Positions 34,701-46,700 of a stretch of 64,000 bases of DNA are shown here, one piece after another; within the stretch, counting starts at the first letter, position 1; every line of letters starts with the position of its first letter. The position numbers and the translations under genes are program-made. Source of the stretch: Corbicula japonica (lineage: Eukaryota; Mollusca; Bivalvia; Venerida; Cyrenidae); the NCBI GenBank assembly GCA_038501625.1, contig JAZAYU010000354.1, forward strand, positions 434,001 through 498,000, in the 5' to 3' direction. The notes under the pieces were generated by a model, which saw only the letters and a program-made list of their open reading frames with translations, was not told where the DNA came from and did not search any database.

Positions 34701-37700
34701 ATACTCGATGTATAAGACTTATAATATCTCATGTTTGAACAGTGCAGATCCAGATCAGAAGGCACATTGAAGTCTGATGAAGATCTTCATGTTTGGATTC
34801 ATTAGATTATTTCTGGCTAAGCTTTGATTTCAAACTGACATTAAACTTTAATTGGCTAGTAAAATACTACAAAACTTATACTGACTGAAGATGTGGCGAA
34901 GACAAATTCTTTCTGTACATGTACAAACATGTAACTGAGGAAGTGTGGAAATTTCATAAAGATACAAAGACATATGTTTATTATCTGACTAAATTGGTTA
35001 TACTTCTACATGTAACTTCTAAAATAAACTGAAGAATGATCAAGCCTCAAGATTATAAAACTGAGAATACAAACCAGTCTCAAATTGCAAGGATCTGATT
35101 GCAAGAAATGGAGAGTTATTTCTCACTTACTAGACAGAAAAATCTCTATTTTTAGCCGTGTGAGATTTCCTTATCTTGCATGGCCTTATCTTTCACTCCG
35201 CGTGCTCGCATACTTTCGTATTATTGCGCACCATATTAATTGAGCACTTTCATTATTGATTTAGACTACGTCATGATGCTTATTTCTACGTCATTTAAAG
35301 TTGTAAAGTTACGTAATTAAACAAATGTTTACTTTTTCAAACAGAGCAATCTGTTGACTTTGTTTTATCAGGATTTTGTTCAAAAATCATTTGGAAAGGA
35401 TACACTCGGAGGTTGCTTAATTCTTAACGCTGGAACTTGGAAGTGTTTATCGTGGTATGAGTCTGAAATTGCTACTTTTTGAAGTTTTTCATTCTTATAC
35501 CGCTGTTGCGAGCTTCGTTAAACATCAGGATCTATGAAGAAAGTGAATGGAAAATAAAATAGGAAATATACTGGTATGTACGATTCAATTTTTTTAAATT
35601 TTGAATTGTGACGAAATCGCAGATCCCTTATCTGTTTTCAACGGATGAACCAGCTGTTTTCATGCAATGAAAAAACAATTCTTTTCCTTTCGTTTATTTG
35701 TAATGATATTGTTGAAGGCATACATGTTAGGGGTGTTAAACTTTGACAGGACTGTGTATTCATGGCTGATTTACCGTTCCTACTGGAAGTTACGCGAAAG
35801 AAATAGTTCTCTAAATTTGTTGCGTTTTTTTTTTAATTTAAAAAAAAAATTGTTTGAATCTTTAAGAAGTAAGTGAGAAAAATAATCAATCATTGGTATT
35901 CGGCGAAGATGGCGGTATCCCAACCCTCAGGCAATGCTTTCCAGACGGAAACTCGGCACAGCCTTGTTTCCATCTGGAAAGCATTACCCTCGGGTTGAGA
36001 TACCTTGATCTTCGCCGAATACCAATGATAGATTCTCTTTATCCATTTCAGCCAATCAGATGCTTGAGATCTGAGACTGGTTTCAAATCTCAGTTTTATA
36101 ATCTTTAGCCCAAGTGTGTTAATTGTTTACGTTATGTATGCTACCTGTAATTTTTTTTTTTTCAATTAATCTAAGGTATGTTGAATTTTCCATGCAAGAT
36201 CTTTACAAAACATTTCATTGTCAGAGATGAAGATCTTTGTATGCTATTTAAATATTTAATTGACAAGTAGCATTATAATTATACTACTCAAAAATTGCTA
36301 AGCACCAAACATTTTTTGCCACTAATTAGTTATAATTTTTTCTACCACGTGTACACACCTGATGAGTGATTTAAACAAATGTTTAAAAACTGCAATGTGT
36401 CTTCAGGGTGTATTTAGAATTTGAAAGGGATGATGTTTAAGATGGGTATATTGATAATTGTGAAAAAATTAATTTTTGCCTTCTAATCTTCACATTTCCC
36501 ATAATTTGGTTGTAAACATTCAATCTTTTAAGTGAAAGTAACAAGTGAGTACCCTTCAAATCTCGGGTTCATGTATGCAGCTTAAGTTAAACACTGAAAA
36601 TACAGGGTCACCTCATTTGGGCTGAAGGTTATAAAGCTGAGATTGGAAACCAGTCTCAAATCACAAGTTTCTGATTGGCTGAAATGGCGACCAGTCACCA
36701 TTTCAGCCAATCAGATGCGTGAGATTTGAGACTGGTTTCCATGCTCTGTGTTATAACCTTGGGCATTGGACGACAGTCATTCAAGTTTAAGTGTACACTG
36801 GGGACCTTCTAGATAAATTGCATAATGATTTCGAATGTTAATATAATGTACAATGATGTGTGGTTATCTTGGTGCTTAGCAAACTTTGAGTAGTGTACTG
36901 TTCCCAAGGTTATAAAGCTGAGCATGGAAACCAGTCTCAAATCTCAAGCATCAGATTGGCTGAAATGGCGACTGGTCGCCATTTCAGCCAATCAGATGCT
37001 TGAGATTTGAGACTGGTTTCCAATCTCAGCTTTATAACCTTCAGGCCAGGATGTATTTTATGTTTTAGAACCACAGAACTTTATTGGACATAGTGGATTT
37101 TTAAAAAATGCTGTCTTTAGTAAGGATGGTAAACAAATATTAAGTGCATCTGAGGACAAAACAGTGAGGTAAGTATGTATTTATTTCAGATTTGAAAACA
37201 CGCATTGATAAATGATGTCAAGTAAATTTTTGTGTTTCAAATCTTAACTGACCAGATATTTTAAAAATATTCATGTGTTATACTCAATATACGAGTATAA
37301 TTTATATAGCAAGGCACAAACTTCACGAGAAAGGCCAATTTACTTTCAGACAAACTGTTCGACAAAGGGTGGTATCCTAGAGACCCATGTTCAAGCCATC
37401 GAAGTTTGACAGTATATGCAGTTTGAATGCATGAGTAACCATTGTCAATCCAGATTAGCCATCACATCTGTGCATTCTAATCTGGATCTACACTGGTCGC
37501 TTCTTGGTTAGAAATAACTTGATGAATCTTAAAACGAACAGTCCTGATTTAATGGCACAATTGTGATATGCAATAAAGTGTGTATATATGGAGTAGACAA
37601 CTATTCAGATATTAATTGTAGTGAAACTTAGTACATTTGTACATGTATTGTACACTTTGTACAACAATATTAACAGAGGATCTAGGCCAGTCAGCATACC

Positions 37701-40700
37701 CCAAAATAGCATCGAAGTGTGAAGAAATTGCAAAAGAATTGATTTGTAGGTTTTTTGTTAGAAGAACATGTCTACTTTAAAAGGTAAAAAGTTGCAATTT
37801 GAAAACTGACGGGAAATTTGGAAAAAACGCATTTGAACTGACTGACCAAAAAAATCTCCAAATTTTAAGGGGATATCATTTGTCACAATATTCTGTTAAA
37901 GTGGGGAGGAGTGTGGTGACCTATTTTCATAAAATTCATCTTATTTAATAATTATAAATCTTCTTATTACTTCAGATATCCATTATAGGGCATATACATG
38001 CTACAGGTCAATCAGGAATTATAAAAAATTAGAAATATGAAACAATTTTTCTCACTGAGTGTAGCCTTATTGCCGGGAGTCCAAACTTCCAAATTATCCA
38101 CTAAAGTATTAAACTACAGTCACAGGAAGGTTGTCTATATCAAGGTTAACAATGTCTTAGAGTTTAGTTCGATAAACTTTACTAGAACAATAGTTATAAA
38201 CAATGGAAACATGAATGTCAAATTTTCCTTTTGTAGTCACTGGGGAGAAACATGTTTTGCTATTGTTCTAGTACAGTTTATTGAACTAAATTCTAAGACA
38301 TTGTTAACCTTGATATAGACAACCTTCCTGTGACTGTAGTTTAATACTATAGTGGATAATTTGGAAGTTTGGACTCCCGGCAATAAGGCTACACTCAGTG
38401 AGAAAAATTGTTTCATATTTCTAATTTATTTATAATTCCTGATTGACCTGTAACATGTATATGCCCTATAATTGATATCTGAAGTAATAAGAAGATTTAT
38501 AATTATTAAATAACATGAATTTTATGAAAATAGGTCACCACACTCCTCCCCACTTTAACAGAATATTGTGACAAACGATACCACCTTAAACATATCCATT
38601 TTTGGATAAATTTAAAGCATTGATCATAGTTTTAATAGAACTATTGCCATAGAATGCTGGAGAATGACGTTATTGAACTAGTAAATGTTTAAAACTTGCC
38701 ATAGTTTCATTTTGGTTTGCAATCTTGCGAAATCAGAACATTTTTAGATGTTATTTTACCCCACCCACTTAAGTAAAAAATATCAAAATGGCACGAAATT
38801 GTGAGGAAAATGCAAAAGAATTGATTTGTATTTTTTTTGTTAGAAGAACATGTCTACTTTAAAGGGTAAAAAGTTGCAATTTGAAAACTGATGGGAACTT
38901 GGGAAAAAACGCATTTGAACTGACTGACCGATAAAAATTTGCATATATTCAACATACCGATTTTGGATAAAATAAAAGCATTGATCATAGTTTTAATAAA
39001 ACTATTGACATAGAATACTGGAGAATGACGTTTTTGAACTAGTAAATGTTTAAAACTTGCCATAGTTTCATTTTGGTTTGCAATCTTGCGAAATCAGAAC
39101 ATTTTTAGAGGTCATTTTACCCCACCCACTTAAGTAAAAATCAAAAAAGCATCAAATTGTGAGGAAAATGTAAAAGAATTGATTTTTTTTTTATGTTTTT
39201 GTAAGAAACACAAGTCTTCTTTAAAGGACAAAAAGTTGCAATTTGAAAACTGGAAATTTCAAACAAAAAACACTTGAACTGACTGACCGATAAAATGTGC
39301 AAATTAAAAAAATATCCATTTTTTGATAAAATTAAAGCATTGATCATAGTTTTAATAAAACTTTCGTCAAAAAATACTGGAGAATGTCGTTATTGAAGTA
39401 GTAAATGTTCAAAACTTGCCATAGTTTCATTTCGGTTTGCAATCTTGCTAAATCAGAACATATTTAGAGCTTATTTTACCCCAACCACTAAAGTAAATAT
39501 TAATATTTGTTTTATTCTTTTTCAATTTTTTAAATACAATGTTAAACTGCATAAATATGATACACCTAAATTTATTATATAATCATTGTATATCAATATA
39601 ATTAAGAAAACGAAAACTGTTAATGCATAGTAGGTGGTCGAACACGTTAAAATTCATATATTTGGAGAAAAGGGTTGTTCAAGTTCATATGTATTCATCA
39701 ATATCTAATTCTGCCCGGGTTGGAGAATTTGAACACCCAAATTAACAACACTCAATTAAAAAATCTACAACTCTGATAACATTCCAAGCTATGTTTTCTA
39801 AAAGTACTACATTGTTACTTTAAAAAAGGCAACGGTTGGCATTTAAAATATTGTCATGTGCAGGAGGCAGAGAACAAATACTTGTTACTAGTCAAATCCC
39901 ACCCCTGGTCTTCAGATTTAAGCATTGTATTTCCAACCCAGATCTGGCTCTGAATATAAACGTGTTTATAATAAAAAAAATTATACTGTGTCTAATGTTG
40001 GAGATAATGTATGAACTTGCACAAATAACGTCCTTTTCATCACCTTCACTGTAAATTTTTGATATTGGCGTATCTAGCGATATAGATGGAGATCTGTCTT
40101 ATAACATGAGGATAGTCTTTTCACCTAGTTTTCCTAAATCTTTGTCTGATTGACACGCCATGAACTGTTTCTCAGCTTCTTGCGTCTATATTAACAATCA
40201 ACTCCTTCATGGCAGTTGACTTTCCTATTTTAAATATGTGAGAAGTTAAATCACAACCAGTATTGACATGAAAAAGAAGTAACAGATCACATTTTTACAG
40301 AAAATACAGACTGCATATTTTGATGTTCTAGATATCTCTCGGTGATGGTCTTCTATGCCTTTTATCGGATCGCACGTACACTTTCTGTGCTGAGTCTTCT
40401 TCAACGACACATGTAATCTCTTGCTCAGCACGTTCAGTGTCTGTCAAAGCACTTCATGGAACCATTAATTCTTCTGTTTTGTACATTTCTGGTATATATA
40501 GTGTCTTGAAGTTCGATGGGTCTGACAGAACAAACATCTGCACCTCTCTTCAGACTTAATTTTAGCATGCTTGCCATAAAAACTAGTCAAGTATTACGAA
40601 AATCAAATGTGACAATTGAACATGTGACGCAATTGTCATTATTACATTGTTATTGTAGTCACAGTGGTTTTGGGGTGAAGACAGTCTCAAATATGGTCTG

Positions 40701-43700
40701 TGTAACATCGTGGATACACAAGATTCTATCCTTGCTGGTTATGTTGACGGTGCAATAACCTTTACCACGGTGTGTCACGGCCTTTAAAAACAGAATAAAA
40801 ATTGGCCATTATGAATTGAATAAAATAAATGTGAAAGTGAGATTTTAATTACAAAATCCAAGTCAAATATATCTAAACGTAAAAGCATTTATTTAAAATG
40901 AAAACCATTTACTCTTACCACCATTTCAGAAGTTTATGTTCACATTAGCAGAACCAAAGGATGAATGAAAGAATGAAAACCATAGTCCTGATGATGCAAA
41001 ACACACCCTGCTTGTTCAATTTACGTTTGCAAACTAATATCGACTTTCTAAAACGTGTATTTAAAAATCTGAACATGCATGTCAGGAATTGGAATAAACA
41101 GAAAACACAGCCTCCCCAAGCAGCCAAAACTTAGAGAGGAAAAGAGAGCATGTGTTATAAGACGATCGATTTCAAATCAGAAACCACAAACAATAAACAA
41201 AAAAGAGATCTATTGGGGTTACCGCCTAGGAACGGTCAGTGATAAAACAATTTGTCACTGGGGCTAAACCAGGTTCTAGGGTTCACCAACCTCACAAATG
41301 CCCAAACAAGTTCCCAAATAAACAAACACGTAAAAGTTGTCCTCGTGTAATAACTCCAACACACCTAAAACTCGACATTGTTGCACGCAAAAGCACACAA
41401 ACATTTTTAAAATATATTGATGTCAAACTTATTTTTATCGTGTTCCTTGTTAAAGATTAATGTTACAATTGTTTATACACTATACTTTCATTTTAAATAA
41501 ATTAAGGTACTCCATATTTGCCGATATTGACTATAAAACACAAATAAGACAATTACACTTAAAAGAATTATAGTTATGGTTTTGCTGCGTATTGGCTTCC
41601 GTAGTTTTAAAAATTTGCGAAAACCTTCTTGTGAAGGTCAAAACCAAATCTACGGAAAATAGCCATATTGGGGATTTATTTCAATATTTTACAATATTTA
41701 GCTGTTCTGTGCTTACTTTATTGAGTTTAATAATGAAATATATAACAAAATAAATGAAAATTCACTGGTTTCCGTTATACGATGAAATCGATCATTTACA
41801 GGCATTTTGATGTCAAGCATTCAAACAATAAAAATATATAAAATATGAAATTAATAATCAACTTACATGACAAAAGTCGTCATTCCAGATAACAATTCTT
41901 GCAATAAACACTCGACCTTGTTTGTTTACATGCTTCCGGAAGTTCAAAAATGGCGCGTGCAAACTTTATGTGTCCGAGTATGGCGTACCATCACAGCCAT
42001 AATTGTTGAATCATTAAAGTCGAAATTTAAATGGCCAATTAAAACAATTTCACCAGAGTGCAACTTTTTGTTGGATGTATATCTATGTCTGATGTTTCGC
42101 AGATAACACTAAGTGAAACTTTTGCAATTAGTTCAAGGTGATATGCTACGCTGACTGGACTAATCATGTAAAATGGCTGCCCTTATAAATCATCAGAAGA
42201 AATGAGAGCTTTTAGAATGCTTTTTTACATTAATTTAATTTCCTGTGAATAGTTTACAATAAATTAAGAAGTATTGCAAAGTATTTCATGTATTTACAGA
42301 GTTTGGGATATTGCTTCAAATTCTGAGGTGAAAAAGATAGAGTTAGATGCTGCACCAACTAGTCTAGAACTGTCTCATGATGGCACAGTTGTCACGGTAA
42401 CATATGGTTCAACTACCAGCTTTTGGAATGCTGAAACGTAAGATTTTACATTCATATTGCATTTAATTTTTATAATTTAACTTCATTTTCGCTGTGTAAT
42501 CAGGGATTAAGCTAGGACCAAAATTTAGGGAGAAGTGACTTCTCCCTCCTGGAAATTTAGGGAGAAGTTTTCAGAAACAGGGAGAAGTGACTGGCGTTCG
42601 GTCAGGTTTTTACATGAATTCTTTATTAAGCCATTGTTGTAACTGTTGAAAAAGAATATGAAAATTTATAATACTTTTTGTGTCGCCTGCGATAGCAGGT
42701 AGACACATAGGGATGCTATTGTCCGGCGGCGGCGTCGTCGTCGTCGGTGTCGTCGTCCAGTAGCCCCTTAACTTTAATCTGAAACTTAATGTCGCCTATA
42801 ACTTTAAAAGAACTTGACCTATTCACTTCATACTTGGAATTTATCATCAGCATGAACAATGCCATCTGTGACAACAAGAATGATAACTCCAGTTTCAATA
42901 TTATTTGAGTTATGCCCCTTTCAATGCAACTTTAATCTGAAACTTAATGTTGCCTATAACTTTGAAGGTACTTGTCCTATTCACTTCATACTTGGAATAT
43001 ATCATCAGCATGAACAATGCCATATGTGACAAGACGAATGATAACTCCAGTTTCAATATTTTTAGCTCACCTGAGCACTTGTGCTCATGGTAAGCTTTTA
43101 GGATCGCCCTGTGTCCGTCGTGCGTCGTCCGTCGTGCGTCGTCAATTTTTGCTTTAAACAACATCTCCTCTTAAACCCCTGGGCCAAAGTTGATGAAACT
43201 TGCCACGGATGTTCCTTGCATGAAGCTCTTCCAAAGTTGTTCAAAGAAATCAATTCCATGCAGAACTCTGGTTGCCATGGCAACCGATAGGAAAAACTTT
43301 AAAAATCTTCTTGACTAAAACCACAAGGCCTAGAGCTTAGATATTTGGCATTTAGCACCCTCTAGTTGAACTCTACAAAGATTGTTCAAATTATTTCCCT
43401 GAGGTCAAAATTGGCCCCGCCCCAGGGGTCACTTCATTTTATATAGACTTATATAGGAAAAACTTTAAAAATCTTCTTGTCTGAAACGACAAGGCCTAGA
43501 GCTTAGATATTTGGCATTTAGCACCCTCTAGTGGAACTCTACAAAGATTGTTCAAATTATTTCCCTGGGGTCGAAATTGGCCCCGCCCCAGGGGTCACTT
43601 CATTTTACATAGACTTATATAGGAAAAACTTTAAAAATCTTCTTGTCTGAAACCACAAGGCGTAGAGCTTAGTTATTTGGCATTAAGCACCCTCTAGTGG

Positions 43701-46700
43701 AACTCTACAAAGATTGTTCAAATTATTTCCCTGGGGTCAAAATTGGCCCCGCCCCAGGGGTCACTTCATTTTATATAGACTTATATAGGAAAAACTTTAA
43801 AAATCTTCTTGTCTGAAACCACAAGGCCTAGAGCTTAGATATTTGGCATTTAGAATCCTCTAGTGGAACTCTACAAAGATTGTTCAAATTATTTCCCTGG
43901 GGTCGAAATTGGCCCCGCCCCAGGGGTCACTTCATTTTACATAGACTTATAAAGGAAAACTTTAAAAATCTTCTTGTCTGAAACCACAAGGCCTAGAGCT
44001 TAGTTATTTGGCATTTAGCATCCTCTAGTGGAACTCTACAAAGATTGTTCAAATTATTTCCCTGGGGTCAAAATTGGCACCGCCCCAGGGGTCACTTCAT
44101 TTTACATAGACTTATATAGGAAATACTTTAAAAATCTTCTTGTCAGAAACCACAAGGCCTAGAGCTTAGTTATTTCGCATTTAGCACCCTCTAGTGGAAC
44201 TCTACAAATATTGTTCAAATGATTTCCCTGGGGTCAAAATTGGCCCCCCCCAGGGGTCACTTCATTTTATATAGACTTATATAGGAAAAACTTTAAAAAT
44301 CTTCTTGTCAGAAACCACAAGGCCTAGAGCTTAGATATTTGGCATTTAGCATCCTCTAGTGGAACTCTACAAAGATTGTTCAAATTATTTCCCTGGGGTC
44401 GAAATTGGCCCCGCCCCAGGGGTCACTTCCTTTTACATAGACTTATATAGGAAAAACTTTAAAAATCTTCTTGTCTGAAACCACAAGTCCTAGAGCTTAG
44501 ATATTTGGCATTTAGCATCCTCTAGTGGAACTCTACAAAGATTGTTCAAATTATTTCCCTGGGGTCGAATTTGGCCCCGCCCCAGGGGTCACTTCCTTTT
44601 ACATAGACTTATATAGGAAAAACTTTAAAAATCTTCTTGTCTGAAACCACAAGGCCTAGAGCTTAGTTATTTGGCATAGCCACAAGACAATGTTCCTTAT
44701 ATAACAATGCAATAAAGGGTAACAAAGTGATTTACGATCTATTTAGGAGAAATTAGTATTTATTATATGTTTTCGGTATCTGTAATAGAAAAAATGTCTA
44801 AATTTCATGCCAGGCAATGCCATTAAAATTTGAGATCCGATTTCCATAATTCAGTAACAATATTACCAGCATTTTTTTGCCATAAATGTCTTTAGTCTAT
44901 TCATTTAGTAGGCAACTTTAGTTTGTAGTAATTGATAAAAGTCCAAATGGCAAACCTATGCATGTGTAAATGAATGTAGAAATGTTTGTTTTTTATTTTA
45001 AAAAAGTTTTTTCTCACTTTTAGTCATGTTTCCTGTTTGCAGTTTAAACATTTCCATGGAAAGAACTTGTGATGACCTTCTTAATTGTTTAATTTTGTTC
45101 CTGTTATTCACAATTACAAATTTGTTTCTTTTTCTCAAGGTACTGATGACTATTTCCTCGGTCACTAGACTTCACATTCACTTAATATAAGTAAACACTT
45201 GTAAATGAATACAGCCAGAATCCAAAATACAAATTGTTGCAGTTTACATTTTTCCCACATTACTAATGTGTTGGTTTCCAGTTAAAAACAATTTTCTGGA
45301 AAGAAAAATGTATTTACCTCAGTCTTTTCATTTAGTAGGCTAGTTATGTCTCCCCCCCTCTGGGGGAGACATATTGTTTTTGCCCTGTCCGTCTGGCTGT
45401 CTGTCCGTCTGTCACACTTCATTTCCGCTCAATAACTTGAGAACCCTTTGAGCCTTCAAACTTTATAGGGTGATAGCCCTTATTGAGTTGAAGAACCCTA
45501 TTGATTTTGGGGTCAGTAGGTCAAAGGTCAAGGTCACAGTGACCCAAAGAGTGAAAACCGTTTCCGCTCAATAACTCGAGTACCCTTTGACCCAGAGCCT
45601 TCAAACTTCATAGGGTGATAGCCCTTATTGAGTACAAGAACCCTATTGATTTTGGGGTCAGTAGGTCAAAGGTCAAGGTCACAGTGACCCGAAGAGTAAA
45701 AACCATTTCCGCTCAATAACTCGAGTACCTTTTGACCCAGAGCCTTCAAACTTCATAGGGTGATAGCCCTTATTGAGTAGAAGAACCGGGTCAGTAGGTA
45801 AAAGGTCAAGGTCACAGTGACCCGAAGAGTGAAAACCGTTTCCGCTCAATAACTCGAGTACCCTTTGACCCAGAGCCTTCAAACTTCATAGGGTGATAGC
45901 CCTTATTGAGTAGAAGAACCCTATTGATTTTGGTGTCAGTAGGTCAAAGGTCAAGGTCACAGTGACCTGAAGAGTGAAAACCGTTTCCGCTCAATAACTC
46001 GAGTACCCTTTGACCCAGAGCCTTCAAACTTTATACGGTAATAGCCCTTATTGAGTAGAAAACCCCTATTGATTTTGGTGTCAGTAGGTCAAAGGTCAAG
46101 GTCACAGGGGCCCGAAGAGTGAAAACCGTTTCTGCTCAATAACTTGAGTACCCTTTGACCCAGGGACTTCAAACATCATAGGTTGTTAGCCATTATAGAG
46201 TAGAAGAACCCTATTGATTAGGGGGTCAGAAGGTCAAAGGTCAGTCACAGGGGCCTGAAGAGTAAAAACCATTTCCGCTCTTTAACTGGAGTACCGTTTG
46301 ACCCAGAGCCTTCAAACTTCATAGGATGATAGCCCTTATTGAGAAGAAGAACCCTATTGATTATGGGGTCAGTAGGTCAAAGGTCAAGGTCACAGGGGCC
46401 TGAAGAGTGACAACCGTTTCCACTCAATAACAGGAGTTCTACTTTACCCAGAGCCTTCAAACTTCATACGATGGATGTCCTTATTGAGTAGAGGACTCCT
46501 ATTGATTTTGGGGTCAGTAGGTCAAAGGTCAAGGTCGCAGGGGTCATGGTGCAGCGGGGGGAGACATGCGTTTTTCAAAAAAAACATCTAGTTTAGTTTG
46601 AAGTAATTGATATTGCTGAGATTATATTGCTGGTAATACTAAAGACAGTGCTTTCTTAAAACAATCATTTATGATTTTTTTGTTCGCTAACCAAGATTTC

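Noticed and set aside
38037..38318. 93-codon frame on the + strand
   Set aside because: It lies wholly inside the foldback element and spans arm-loop-arm, so it is a by-product of the palindrome.
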